From: Artocarpus heterophyllus | Taxonomy: Eukaryota; Streptophyta; Magnoliopsida; Rosales; Moraceae | Assembly: GCA_025403435.1 (NCBI GenBank) | Contig: CM046332.1 | Span: 10,533,903 to 10,597,902, forward strand | Reading direction: 5' to 3' | DNA length: 64,000 bases | Part shown: positions 1-12,172 of the stretch, in pieces | Position numbering within the stretch: the first letter of the stretch is position 1 | Layout: each line of letters starts with the position of its first letter | The notes under the pieces: generated by a model | Told to the model about the DNA's origin: nothing | Databases searched by the model: none | Seen by the model: the letters and a program-made list of their open reading frames with translations, nothing else | Made by a program: the position numbers and the translations under genes

Positions 1-2466
1 GTTACATTTCATGCTTTCACATATTACTCATACTCATGTCATTCATATCATACATACACTTGTCGTTCATACTTTTATATCGTAGAGTTGCTATACATTT
101 TTCTTCTTTGGATAGCAACTATTTCATGTTATATTCATATAATACTTTAAGTCATGTCACATTTATAATGCATACACCAATTATAGTTCATAACATTCAT
201 GTATATCAATATACAAATAGGCTTCAAACATAACGGTTACAAATTCATTGCAAATCTTATTTTGTACTTTAGAACTTTTTTGCATAATAAATGCAAATAT
301 ACTTTTAAAAAAACAACTTGCATAACCATTGCAAACTTATTTACAAATGCATATGTAAGCATTTACAAACTATTTACTTCATGTTGTAGGTGAAGTCTGA
401 ACTTACTTGGACTTTACTCTAACGTTCCCTTCTCCGTTCCTATCTCGTTCCTTTTCCTTCGATTGATCGGCTTCATGTCCTGATCAAACGACAACCCACT
501 TATCAATTAACTTTCTTTTTATCAATCTACTTGATTGATAATATAACGTAAACATTAAACATTCATTTCCTTTTAACTTGACTTGTATACTATCGGTCTA
601 CCAGTCTTTGACTAATTTTGTAACCCACCGCGGTTATCTTTCCATTATTAATTCTCTCATCCCACATGACGGTTACGTTACTTAACGCATTACGAAACAT
701 TTTCATCTAATAACATGATGCTAAATCAGAGTGTTTGACTTCGTTCTAGCCGTTTCCTTGATAATGATGATTTTAACCTTAACTGGTTTTTTGTCAACCT
801 CGTAACATTATAAAACCCACATAAAATAGTGTAATAATCACTGATCATGCACTTTCATAAATTTTTATGAAAACATCTTAAATTATTTTAAAACGGTTCA
901 TACTGTAGGTGAGATTCCTACTTACTTGGACTCTGAGCTAAACGGATCCGGTTGTACCTCGCTGTATCTACAGTATGCGAAGCATCCTCTGCAGTACTCC
1001 TTGAGCAACCATGAATGGTTAGGAATGCTTCCTAGAGATCATACATTGCTCAAAACATCATTCTGGACTATGTTACCACAGTTTAAATCGCCTCGATCCG
1101 CGTGTAATTGGTACTAGATGATTTTTTACCAAAGTAGAATTAGCTCAAACAGAGGTCACCATTGTGTTTAGAGCATTGAAACGAGTCAGGAGGCGGTCTC
1201 AGATCGTCGATCGGAGGTCCGGATCACAAAATCTCAAAGTGGCCGTTAACCGTCGCCAATTGGCTTCGTTGGGGGCTGAGCTCGGACTTACCCCCCCTAA
1301 TTCAGCCCTTCTGAGTCCAATGGCGGTGTCAATTTCTTTCAATTTTGCCTCCAACCATGCTAATTAAAGCTACTGTCAATGGTAGGGAAGGGCGACTCTG
1401 ATCTTGGTCGTCCGGTGATGGTAGCCCGAAATTGGCTTGGGGGTTTTGTTCCTCAGGTCACTCTGAGCATTTCCCCTAACATGGGGCTGCTCAACACCTC
1501 ATGAAATGATGGCTCCACCTCCTCACGGTGGCACTAGGTGGCGGAGCATGGATCTCCAGCGATTGGCAGTCATTTCTACAATTGAGGTGCCGAATTCCTT
1601 CCTCTCCATCCTCTGAAGGTGTTTGTGCCCTCCGATGATGGCTCAACATGGCCTAAAACGGTGAACTCAAGTTCACCCACTGCAGCAGTGGCGGGCATCC
1701 TCCGTTCTCCGATAGGCGGCAACTCAACGATGAAATTGAGTGAGGGGTTTTACTCATCGTGGCGGTCTGAACCGAAAGGTGGCGACGGTGCACCATACCA
1801 TCATCGGAGGAGGAGGCTCTGATGGCGGCCCGACGGTAGAAAGGGGATATTTCATCAAAGCTTTTCCAGCTAAAATCGAGCTGGGAGAGTGATACCATCT
1901 TTCTTCTCTCCTCATGCTGAGTCCATAGACACCAAGATTACGTCGATTGGTGGTCGAACAGCGGAGAAATCACGTCGGGAAGAAATGGGTTTCTCTGCCA
2001 CTTTGGGCGGCGTATGTGGCCTCCTCCGGCCACTTTGTGGGTGGCACGACACCTTGTTGGACTCAACACAACGAGAGCTTTCCATTGGTGCAGGAGGTGT
2101 CGAAAACAAATGCTAGAATCTTGACCGAGATTTGAGGAGAGAGAGAAAGTAGAGAGAGAGCTAATTTTTTTTGAGATTTTTTCCTTTTTTTTTCTTTTGC
2201 ACTTTTATAAAAAAATATGTGGTCTACACAGTCCAATTCTGTACTGCATGACCTTAAACAAGTCTAATTTCTATACTGCTTTACTCTTGTAGTGTAATTT
2301 TTATGCTGTATAACTTTATCAGTATACTTCCTTACACTGCATTATTTTAATACCGTATAATTTCCTGTATTATTATACAATATTTTTCCTTAAATTGTGC
2401 TTTTCATCTTAATATAATCCTCAACTTAATGCATTTTTAATGCATTAGAAATTCTCAGGCGTTATA
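1..2466 (-). mobile_element. Probable Ty3/gypsy (chromovirus-type) LTR fragment
   Basis: No coding sequence is recognisable. Read on the minus strand, the segment starts at 2466 with TATAACGCC, close to the TGTAAC start of the Tekay LTR at 45385. It then has a TATA-like TATAAAAG near 2200, followed by a CT-rich stretch (about 2130-2160), as in the Tekay LTR. A short block, GTAGGTGA then ACTTACTTG on the plus strand, occurs near 387 and 905 and again in the Tekay LTR near 43457. That suggests related LTRs and perhaps two overlapping fragments here. The GC-richer stretch 1160-2130 has short open frames that look like shadows. The right edge abuts the truncated copia at about 2455-2467. The call is by analogy; the left end lies outside the window. 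Confidence 0.4.
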
Positions 2467-4905
2467 GTTTAGTTGAAGATGATACTTCACCTTGGATAAT
2501 TGATTCAGGGATAACTAACCATGTTTGTTCTTCTTTGCGGATGCTTAGTTCTTCAAGGGAGCTTGCCGATGGGGAACAAACGATGAGAGTGGGAATAGGA
2601 GCGGTTGTTTCAATAAGAGCAATGGGAGTCGTTAAACTTTATTTCAGAAATAAGTTTTTAATGTTGGACAATGTTTATTACATTCCTAGTTTTTGTAAAA
2701 ATTTGATTTCTATTTCTAGGTTGTTTGAACAAATGTTTAATGTTTCTTTTAGTAATAATTATATTAATATTTCTAGAAATGGTTTGGATATTTGTTTTGC
2801 ACATCTGGAAAATGGGCTTTATACTTTAAGGCCCAACAAAAAATCACTGCTCAATACCAAAATGTTCAAAGTTGTGCAACAAAAACCCAAGAAGCAAAAG
2901 GTTTCTTTTGATAATGAAACATACCTATGGCACCTTAGATTAGGTCATGTTAACGTTGATAGGATTAACAGACTAGTAAATGATGGTCCTTTAAGAGAAC
3001 TAAAAGTTAGTTCTCTACCAGTTTATGAATCTTATCTTGAATGTAAAATGACTAAAAGGCCTTTCTTTGCAAAAGGTGAAAGGGCTAAGGAACCACTTGA
3101 GATAATACATTCGGACATCTGCGGTCCATTGAATGTACAAGCATGTGGTGGTCATGAATATTTCGTCACATTTATTAACGATTATTCAAGGTATGGATAC
3201 ATGTACCTAATGCAAAGGAATCTGAAACTTTTAAAAGTTTAAAGAATTCCAAGCAAAAGCTAAAAAGCAATTAAGAAAGTTGGAGAAGACTTTTCAATTT
3301 GATCGAGGAGGAGAATACCTTGATACTAAGTTCAAGGACTATTTGATAGAACATTGTATTCTTCACAACTCACCGCACCTAGAACACGACAACATAATGG
3401 TGTTGTAGAAAGAAGAAATCTGACGTTGCTTGATATGGTGAGATCCATGCTTAGGTACTCATTATTATCCACTTTATTTTGGGAATATATGCTACAAACT
3501 ATAGTATATCTTCTAAACATAGTTCCATCTAAGTCTATTCCAAAAACACCTTTAGAGCTATGAATGGTCGCAAACTTAGTATAAGACATATCTATATATA
3601 GGGGTGTCCAGCACATGTGTTGAAAGGAAATATCGAGAAACTGGAATCACGTTTAAAGTATGCTTATTTGTGGGATACCTAAAGTGAACTAGGGGAGGTT
3701 TGTTTTATAGTCCATAAGAAAAGAAGGTATTTGTATCGACAAATGCCACTTTTCTTGAGAATGATTATATGACAAACTATAAACCTTGTAGCAAAGTTGT
3801 ACTTTAAGAATTATTTTCTGATCACATCAGACCACAACCAACAACCATTGTCGAAGGACAAAATGAAGAGACCATATCTCTAGATTAGAATGTCATACCA
3901 CCTTGACATAGTGGGAGGGTTATGATACCACCTGCTCGCTACAAGGAAATTGGAGAAGCATATGTTGCTATCTCTAATAATGGTGAGGATGACTTATTGA
4001 CATATTGTGATGCAATGGAAGATTATGAGAAAGAGAAATGGTTGGAAGCTATGAACCTTGAAATAGAGTTCATGTACTTTAATTTAGTCTAGGAACTTGT
4101 AGATCTACCTGAAGGGATAAAACCCAAAGGGTGTAAATGGATCTATAAGAAGAAAAGAGAAATGGATAGGAAAGTTAAGACTTTCAAAGCTAGGATTGTG
4201 GCAAAGGGTTATACCTAAAAAGAAGGAGTTGACTATGAAGAAACTTTCTCACTTGCAACTATGCTTAAATCCATTCAGATTTTTTTACCCATTGTTGCAT
4301 GTCTTGATTACGAGATATGACAAATGGATATCAAGACTGCCTTTTTTGAATGGCTATCTTGAGGAAAGCATCTATATAGTGCAACCAGAAGGGTTTGTGG
4401 TCAAACTTCAAGAGCAAAAAGTTTGCAAGCTGCAAAGGTCCACCTATAGACTTACGCAAGCTTCAAGATCTAGGAACTTGAGATTTAATGAGGTGATTAA
4501 GTCATATGGTTTTGATCAAAATATTGATAAACCTTGTGTATACAAGTACATCAAAGATAAGAAGGAGGTTTTCTTAGTTCTTTATGTCGATGATATCCTA
4601 TTCATTAGGAATGATGTAGGGATATTATCTAATGTAAAGAAATGGCACGCCAACCAATTCTAAATGACAGATTTAGGAGAGGCAAGTTATGTTCATGGAA
4701 TCCAACCCAAGATTAGATCTTTGGGTGGCGATTAATCGCATTCTCAAGTATCTTAGGAGAACGAGAAAATATATGCTGGTAAACTCTAGCAAGAATTTGA
4801 TTCCTCCTAGATACATTGATTCTGATTTTCAATCAGACAAGGACGTTACCTGCAAAAAGTTTTGAGGGACATTTGGAAGGCTTAGGTCCAATAGGCATGT
4901 CTCAC
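2467..4905 (+). pseudogene. Copia Gag-Pol remnant (copia-B)
   Basis: Broken reading frames of a copia polyprotein. The aspartic protease site is visible as WIIDSG near 2500. The pre-integrase zinc finger (HLRLGH) is near 2930 and an integrase stretch with HSDICGP is near 3107. Integrase resumes in another frame around 3354-3563, and reverse transcriptase with YVDDI lies within 4196-4663. Stops and frameshifts separate these blocks. After about 4690 the RNase H part is mostly deleted: the reading jumps from the end of reverse transcriptase to a short fragment with IDSDFQS near 4815. In the first finger Cys the sequence reads YESYLEC, so one of the usual cysteines is lost. Not functional. Confidence 0.85.
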
Positions 4906-4928
4906 ATGCTTTAGGGCAAGTAGAAGAT

Positions 4929-7031
4929 TGTTAGGATTGGTGCCCTATAAGCATTGACATTGTCCATATTGTTAACAAATAAAAAAAATAACATTTATAA
5001 TTATTTTGGGTGCTCATAGGTATTATGAATATATTTATAAACATCAAGAAAATTCCATGATTATTTAGGTAACTATAAATGTATAAAATTTATGTATAAT
5101 AATCTAAATAGTCCATGATAATTAATTAAAGTTTTGAGATCTTTAATTAAATATTACAAGTACGGTCCAATCTCATTTAGAATGAAATAGTCTTATCCTG
5201 GCTATTAATGTAGAGACATTAGATTGAAGGGACTTTATATAATGAGATTATATAGGACTAGACCAGATAAATTATGAATCTCTAATAATCATCCGTTACA
5301 AATAGAGTATTCAAATTTATTATGATAATGATCATATATTTGACGGTCATAATCTTGAGTATTTATTAGACTCCTATTTATGACATTATGTTTTTTGACT
5401 TGTATGGTAAGATTTGTCTAAACATAGATTATAACTTAGTATCTTGGAAACATAATGGAATAAATGGCTGGGAATAATATTATACAGATATGAAATCCAT
5501 TCTTGCTTTATGGAAGTTAGAAAAATAGTTCTCTTATGTGATGATTCGAGGTTTGAATAGTAGAGCGTTCGTTCATAATAAGATGATGAATTAACTGTTC
5601 ATTAGAGAATTATTGGAACTCAAGAATAAAGATGTAATAAGAAAGGTGAACGGAAACTGAACCTAGCTCTTATTATGAACTATTTATGGAGGACTGACTT
5701 ATATATAATGATTATATCAATGGACTACTTGCTAATTTTCTTTGAGTAATTTCATTATAATCTCAAGAGTTCAGTTTTAGGATTTTAATGGAGTAACACT
5801 GAAACTAATAAATTTGGCACATTAATTAAACAGTTTAATTGACCGTCAAATTTATTAGAGCTTGGGTTATAGGTCCATAGGTCCCCAATACCACCTTTAT
5901 AACATTATATTGGATTTAATGCATAGAATAAATTATACATATTTAATTTGAAATTATTGAATTCTGAATTAATTATTTCACACTTAAAATATTAATGTGA
6001 CACAGAAAAATGTTCTCTATGACATATAATGCAATGTGATAAATGTTGTTACATTTAACTGAGTATTAGTTAATTAATTAATTGATTATTTAATTAATGA
6101 GATTAATTTAATATGTCTTAAATTGATTAATTGATAATATTTGAATATTAAGATTATTTAAATGTAATTTTTAATTTTGTATGGGACATATGTGTGGTGG
6201 GACCACATTTTATCTTTTACTACATGGACACAAAATTAAATTATAAATTAATTTAAAATAAATGTGATTTATTTTTGAATTTTAATATATATAAGATTTT
6301 ATTATATATTAATATATATATTACATTTTGAATTCGTTTACGTTTTTAAACGTTTACTTAAACTTTTATATGTTATATATATATATATATTTATATATGT
6401 ATATAAAAAAATGATTTAGTTTTAAGATTAAAAAACACTGTTTGCGTTTAAGTAAAACGTAAACGTATGTTATATATATATAAATATAATTTAAAGAATC
6501 AAAATTTGGTTAAAATTAATTAAAAAAAGGATAAAGATTATAGAGTATATCCCTTCCCCATATATCGATATGGTGGTTATTTCAGATTTAAAATAAATCA
6601 AAATTAATTAATAATAACTAACTACTCAAATATTAAAAGAGAGAGATAACAGTTATCTCAACAGACTTTTTCACATAACTTTTACTAAATACTCAAAGAG
6701 AAAAAACTGAGAGTTCTTTCTCTGAAAAAAAAGGTCTGTCATCTCATGTGTTGAGTACATAGCAGCTCCAGAAAAGTGTGAGGTAAATTTATTCTTGTAG
6801 TTTGACGCCTACTCGTCTTTCCATTAGTGGTGAGGCTTGGCTTGAAAGATCATGGTATCAAAGAAGAAAGCTAAGATACCTTGATAAGTCTTCAAAAGGT
6901 TTGGAAAAATTCTCAAAGCTTTCTATTATTAATTAAAATTATACAGCTATTCCTGATAAACATAGATTTTAGAAAATTTTTGTTTGTCAACGATCTGTTC
7001 CTTCTGTTGTGTTTCATATTTATTTCCAACA
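4929..7031 (+). repeat. 3' LTR of copia-B
   Basis: Starts TGTTAGGATTGG directly after a degraded polypurine tract (GGGCAAGTAGAAGAT) and ends TTCCAACA at 7031, giving TG...CA ends and about 2.1 kb. It is very AT-rich, with a TA microsatellite near 6370-6400 and an inverted repeat (6335-6363 against 6444-6467). No partner LTR remains in the window. Confidence 0.75.
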
Positions 7032-7763
7032 AAGACCCTAACAAGTATGAGGTTGACACTACTTGGAGGATTGCCAGTAAGCCTCCAAACCTTTTCGGCA
7101 TCTACTTCAGTTTTCTTTTGCCTTCTCTCTTTTACTTAACTTAGCCCTTTCTTGTAGAGCTCATCAATCGCCTTGCCCTTTCTTGGTAGAGACAAAGTAG
7201 ACTTACGCATATCGCTGCCCTTCTAGAGGAAGAGAGCAAATTGTAAACCTCTTTACGGAGGACAATAAAAGGCAGTCGGGGTTAATAATAGATTTCCCCG
7301 AGCCCACTTAGGTCATCCCAAATTGATCCCTTTTCTGGTGGGGATGCAAAGGGTAGATTTTTAGCTTTTCCTTCTTATTTTAATGTGTGATCGAGTTGTT
7401 CCTCTATAGTTGATACTATATATATATTTTTTTTTTGTAGGGATGACAAATCTTAAGCTTCCCTTGTAGACCAAAAAGTCTCAGGCTTCTAGAGGTGGCT
7501 CATCTTTAGGGGATACTGCCCCATCCAAGAAACCCAATGACTCAAAGAAGGATTCGAGTCGTCGACCCACCGATGCACCTTGCCCTAAGAAATAGCGGGT
7601 TGATGACAGAACGTTGTCACCCAAGTGTCAACAGGACAAGATGCCAGTCGAGGTCAGAGACATTCCCTCCTTTTCTAGAGAAGAACATTACCCTCCTACC
7701 GGACAGTTGCTTGAAAAATAAAACTTCATAATAGGCTATCTATCTGATGCCCATGTCAAGAAT
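7032..7763 (+). pseudogene. Tat-A antisense extra gene, 5' part
   Basis: Left part of the additional open reading frame of Tat-A. It runs opposite to that element's pol, which is on the minus strand. Broken frames after a likely splice acceptor (T-tract then GTAG at about 7438) give Ser/Lys-rich protein similar in layout to the matching part of the Tat-B antisense gene at 51300-51400. The gene continues after the solo LTR at 9777. Antisense extra genes between integrase and the 3' LTR are known in Tat-lineage elements such as Grande. A relation to the 'putative gypsy type transposon' domain (Transposase_28) is my inference and was not tested. Confidence 0.5.
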
Positions 7764-9203
7764 TGTTAGACATGTATGCCCTAAGGAGTAAAAATGTAAT
7801 AAGTTTTTAGAGACATTTTTATCAATAAAGAATTTATTTATTGTTTATATACCAAATCTTGTCCTCTTTATGTTCATATTTGTTAAATGTATGTTAAGCA
7901 AACAAAAGTTTGAGACTGTCAGTCTAAACTTTAAGAATTGAGCATATGATGGATAGATTATGCAGAAGACACGATTCTTAAGGTGATGGTCTAAATCATA
8001 AGATCCGCAATTGAGAGAATAAAGTTAGGTACTTTATTCATGTAAAGATTGTTATGTTGTCTATATCCGAATTAGGAGATGGTTTGTCTTAGCCATTGAA
8101 GGTGGATTCCGTGAATAGAAACATTAGCACATTGTCATAGGTGACGATGTGTTAGATCGGGACATAAAGTGAATTGATTTGGATTAATAATTCTATCTCA
8201 GTAAATTGATTCACTTTAGACAATCATTTGTATTGTATCTTAATCTTGAGATGAATAGTGGGCCCATTGTCTTGACTTGTGTCTTTTCATGTACCAAAGG
8301 GTGACACCCACATCTTAATAGTGGTATGCATGTTGGTACGTTGGAGGTATGACTCTTGATGGTGTAGACCTGTTATTCATAGATATGAAATCCATGGCTC
8401 CTCTTTAGGAGTAGTGATATCCTCTTATATGCGTTATCCTGTAATTGAAAAACCGGAGCGTTCAACCATTTGGAAACATAGGTGTAACCGAATAGTATAT
8501 TGTCTTTGGATGGTAAGTTTTCCGATGGTGAGATAATAGAACGTAAGATAAAAATAATTAGGAAGGTAAGATAGAACTTTTTCTTAAGCCGATTATGGAT
8601 AATCATATGGGAATGCGATACACTATGATATGTCATGGAGATGTAGCTATACGGGCTTCGTAATTCTATGTAGTTCGAGAGTGCAAGCTCCAAGCTTTTA
8701 GTGGAGTAGCGTTAGAGTTGATAATGATGAAATGTATATTTGGGATATTGGGTTTCATAATTATCGAGAGCTTGAACTATATAGGTCCATTTAGTCCCCT
8801 TTGGTAGCTCACAACATCCTGTAATGATACGGCGTGCTTTTCCACTAATTGGTGACTTATGTTAGGTTTATTAGATTGGTTGAAATTCAGAAGAATCAAA
8901 TAATTCATATCTGTTTATTGGTTGAATTAATTTTTGTGATAAAATTAATTCAAGATAAGCTTGTTGAATTATTGTGATCGGATAATTCTTATCTGTTTAT
9001 CGGTTGATTTAATTTTGAATAAATTAGATCAAGATAAACTTGTAGAATTATTAGGAATTCATTTATTTTCCTAGAGATTATCTAGATAAAGTTGTTTTAA
9101 TCAAATAACTTTTCTACTGGGTTATTTGAATTAAAACTGAGACTTTATCCTATAGAATCTCGGGTGAAAAATAAAAGATTCGCTGAGATATTAATCGACA
9201 GCT

Positions 9204-9255
9204 CGGCATGCAGATCCTCAAGTTTGGCCTGCCGATTATCCTGATCGGCCTGCCG
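9204..9255 (+). promoter_or_regulatory. Phased dyad array in solo LTR (3 copies)
   Basis: Copies of the CGGCNNGCCG dyad begin at 9204, 9225 and 9246, exactly 21 bp apart. The array ends 121 bp before the TATA box (9376-9382, TATAAAT). Same arrangement as in the full-length relatives. Confidence 0.7.
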
Positions 9256-9375
9256 ATGAGTGAAGGATTAGATTATGCATTTTTACGTGGATCTTATTAG
9301 ATATTGATCCAAATTTGATTCTGATTCGAATTTTTAAGACCTAATCTGATAAGGACTAACCCTAAACTCAACCTC

Positions 9376-9382
9376 TATAAAT
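9376..9382 (+). promoter_or_regulatory. LTR TATA box (solo LTR)
   Basis: TATAAAT in the context CTCTATAAATGGGG, the same relative place as TATAAAAA in the young copia LTRs. Transcription would start about 30 bp downstream if it is still active. Confidence 0.6.
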
Positions 9383-9916
9383 GGGGAGTAAGTCATATAA
9401 GTTATTCAAATCAATTGAGAGATTAAGAGTGATACTCTACTGGTGAGAATCTAAAAACTCCCTGAGAACTCTTGTTCACAAATCACGAACACTTGCTTTA
9501 GGTTCTCTCAATTGGTTGGAAGGAGAGTCACCTCGTGGAAGACCTGTACGTGTGAGCCCACACTCACTTCAATCGTGGATTGAGAATAGCAAAGAAGACT
9601 AGTTGGTTGAGGCTCTTCTGAAATGTTACTTCTCTTCACTGATTGCGGGAGTTCTTCGGCATTCAAAGGTTAGTAAGATCTTGTTAATTTATGCATATAA
9701 CATGTCAAACTTGTGTTTTAGAAAAATACTCTGGTATAAAATTTTTTGAATTCCGCTGCATACTATTTTTCCAACAGGAATATGCTCGACCTCCTCCCTT
9801 GTTTTAGCCTTACCTCTCAGGCTATTTACGAGTTCATCTTTGAGGAGGACTAAGCTACGATCGAGAAATCTTCTCTTTTAGAGTGCCATAGAGAGCAAAT
9901 CCATAGCTAGGTCAAA

Positions 9917-9995
9917 GTAAGTACTTAAACTTTTCTAATTGACTGTTCTTTAAATTTATTCCTGATCATCTTTTAACCTTGTCACTTTCTTTTAG
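9917..9995 (+). other. Candidate intron in Tat-A antisense gene
   Basis: Donor AAAGTAAGT, pyrimidine-rich tail and acceptor TTTTAG. It falls at the same protein position as the candidate intron 50852-50936 in Tat-B. Confidence 0.55.
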
Positions 9996-10318
9996 GGTCT
10001 GATGATGGCCTTCATCTCCTTTAGGAAAATTGAGCAATTGGTGAGGACACGGCTAGGCCCTACTAGTAGATTGAAATGCTAAAAGCTCTCCTTTACAAGG
10101 AGAAGCAAATGACCAAAGACGCAAAGAACAAGGGAGCCAATGTCTTGGCCCTCCTCCTCAAGGAGCAGCAAGATTCTACAAAGCTCTCCTAGATTATCCT
10201 TGACCTTTCTGTAGAGGTCGAGTGTGAGAAAGAGAAGCTACGTCAGGCTAAGAAAAACCTTAAAGGCAGTTGAGGAGAAGTTGAAGGTAGAGAAGAAAAA
10301 GAATGAAGAGCTTGGGGA

Positions 10319-10695
10319 AATTTCTATTGCAGTCTAGGAGGTGGTTGAGATATTAAGAATTGGAGGAGTACTTGACCACACAAAAGGCTATCTTTAGTTA
10401 GTCGGCAAGCAGATTATGGAGCAAATCTGTGTTGCCTACCTTGACTACGACTTATCCTCTCTGTATTCCTTTAGGGCCTCTACTCCTACCGATGAAGAGC
10501 TTGCAGGGTCAATTTCTACTACAGTCTAGGAGGTGGTTGAGATATTAAGAATTGGAGGAGTACTTGACCACACAGAAGGCTATTCTTTAGTCAGTTGACA
10601 AGCAGATTATGGAGCAAATCTATGTTGCTTACCCTGACTAGGACTTATCCTTTCTGTATTCCTCTAGGGCCTCTACTCCTACTGATGAGTCGACT
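10319..10695. repeat. Tandem duplication of about 190 bp in Tat-A
   Basis: Unit 1 is 10319-10510 and unit 2 runs from 10511 to about 10695. Both start AATTTCTA and contain GAGGTGGTTGAGATATTAAG. They differ by scattered substitutions and a small indel. Tat-B has only one copy of this part, so the duplication arose in Tat-A or its close ancestors. Confidence 0.85.
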
Positions 10696-10731
10696 ATTGC
10701 AAAGAAGGGATCTTTCGGGTTAGAGAAATGA

Positions 10732-11271
10732 AATTCTTATATTCTTCTTCTTTTTTCTTGTTTGTAATCATATTTTGTAAGGCATTTTTTTTAATTCAAG
10801 TAGTACTTTTTCTTCAAATTTTCCACTCTTTGTTGTCTACTTCTTGCTTCATCTCACATATATCATCGATATTTCTATCCATTAATCATTGAGATTATGG
10901 GCAAATAATAATTTTTAAATTTGTACTAACTTTGTCAGCCTGGTAAACTTCACTAAAACATACCAAGGCGCGTCACTCTTTTAGCTTAGTGGAAGCGAAA
11001 AGGTCTTAGGGTGTAGGGCTTCACCTTTCAAAGTTTAGTAGGGGCGTAGAGATTTTAAGGCACATGGATTTGCCATTCAAAATTTGCTCAGGTTTTTAAG
11101 CCTCACTTGGCTCCTCCCCCCTTCCCCCATGTCAAATATAGAGTTTAACTCTAGTGTTTGACATTGTACTAACATGATAGATAAAGAGAGAGGGAAGGCT
11201 AGGAAAAATTGACTCTTGTGGAGGTTCTTCTATTTACAAAAAATTAAGTAGTCAAAGTAGGCTTTAGATTG
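10732..11271 (-). other. Tat-A untranslated spacer between integrase and antisense gene
   Basis: Lies between two convergent genes of Tat-A: integrase ends at 11272 on the minus strand and the antisense gene ends at 10731 on the plus strand. No coding sequence seen. The same spacer in Tat-B is 49899-50333. Confidence 0.6.
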
Positions 11272-12172
11272 CTAGTAATATGGGCGCAAATGCTTGGTGT
11301 TCTAAGGATGTTCGACATGTCAAGCTACCATGGATTCTAGCATGTATGTTCCTGGCCTTATGATTTCTCGAATCTTATAAGGCCCTTCCCAATTTGGACC
11401 GGGAGTCCTAGCATTTCTTAGTTACTCTAGCATGTGTTTAGAGTTACTCTTCTCAAAACCGAGTCTCCTACAACGTATCTCCTTTCTTTAACCCTTTTTG
11501 TTGTAATATCTCATCGTCCTTTGTTGATAGGTGACGAGGCACATTTGCGAGTCAATCCTCCGTTCTTCTAGTAGGTAGAGCTCTACATCCATAACTATGG
11601 AGTTTCTTTCTTTATTGTACCCTATTATTTGGCTGGTTAAGGTAATCATCTCTATTGATAGGACGACTTCAACACCATATGTGAGAGAGAAGAAAGTTTT
11701 GCTTGTAGTAGTTCTACTCGTAATTCTGTAGGCCTATAGTACCTTTGGCAATTCCTTCGCCCATCACCCCTTAAGGTATTCGAGGTGTTTTTTCAGTGTG
11801 TGCTTAATGATCTTGTTGACTGTCTTGACTTACCCATTTGATTATGGGTAGACAACAGTCGAGATGTTCTTATGGAAGCCTAGAACATCGTAAAATTTCC
11901 TTGGTTGTTAGAGACAAGCAAACACCAAAACGACAAACAATGTGGGACTAGATAAAGCTTCTACAATTTGTCTTCGTAATAGCTGTGATGCTTTGGCTTT
12001 AGCCCGCTTTATGGAATACTCGACATTACTATTGCAAACTTAAGTCCTCTAGGCACCGTGGTAAATAGATCGATTATATCGATTTCCTATTTTGCAAAGG
12101 GCCAAGGGCTCAAGATCGATGTTAGGCTTTCAGGATGTGATCTCGGCATTGTGGCACAACACAGGTACTTAT
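11272..12172 (-). pseudogene. Tat-A integrase, core and C-terminal part
   Basis: Minus-strand remnants of a Ty3/gypsy integrase. Recognisable pieces include SPWPFAK and GLKFAIV near the upstream end (the start of the catalytic core), then SVLRRVTLNT near 11440 and a C-terminal HLRPYY before the stop at 11272-11274. Each aligns with the same blocks of Tat-B (NPWPFEK, GFKFAIM, DLVLRRVTPST, HSRPYY). Multiple stops and frameshifts make it inactive. The gene is cut at 12172 by the old copia insertion and continues upstream at 38200. Confidence 0.75.

Larger units (their letters stand above)
2467..7031 (+). mobile_element. Truncated Ty1/copia element (copia-B) with 3' LTR
   Basis: A decayed copia element lacking its 5' LTR, leader and most of gag. 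It begins just before the protease motif and runs through integrase and reverse transcriptase remnants into a 3' LTR (4929-7031). The order protease, integrase, reverse transcriptase, RNase H defines Ty1/copia. The protein is clearly related to the intact copia at 15259-19212, but the LTR is unlike that family's, so this is a different family. The right edge abuts Tat-A at 7032. The left edge has been lost at the junction with the gypsy-type LTR, so no target duplication can be tested. Confidence 0.8.
7764..9776 (+). repeat. Solo LTR of the copia dyad family
   Basis: A 2013-bp LTR in plus orientation, from TGTTAGACATG to TTTTCCAACA. It is flanked by AGAAT (7759-7763) and GGAAT (9777-9781), a five-base target duplication with one change. 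No internal region is attached, so it is a solo LTR left by LTR-LTR recombination. It is the reverse-orientation homologue of the LTRs at 13212-15244 and 20868-22900 and has the same internal duplication of about 80 bp (8895-9055). It interrupts the Tat-A antisense gene. Confidence 0.9.
9777..10731 (+). pseudogene. Tat-A antisense extra gene, 3' part
   Basis: Continuation of the antisense gene. The block beginning NMLDLLPCFSL and continuing AIYEFIFEED and HREQIHS matches the Tat-B antisense protein at 50940-51071 residue for residue in most places. An intron with GTAAGT at 9917 and TTTTAG ending at 9995 (79 bp) separates it from MMAFISF, the counterpart of MMALISH in Tat-B. The rest is Lys/Glu-rich and probably coiled-coil. 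Stops and frameshifts break it (stop within EED*ATIEKS, for example). It ends with TGA at 10729-10731 after a duplicated segment. Function unknown. Confidence 0.55.

Noticed and set aside
1164..2135. GC-richer stretch with several short open frames, considered as a host exon
   Set aside because: No frame is long, none has a recognisable domain, and position fits the transcribed part of an LTR.
2467..4905. Integrated plant pararetrovirus as source of the reverse transcriptase pieces
   Set aside because: Each reverse transcriptase remnant is joined to an integrase and an LTR, with no movement or coat protein, so these are LTR retrotransposons.
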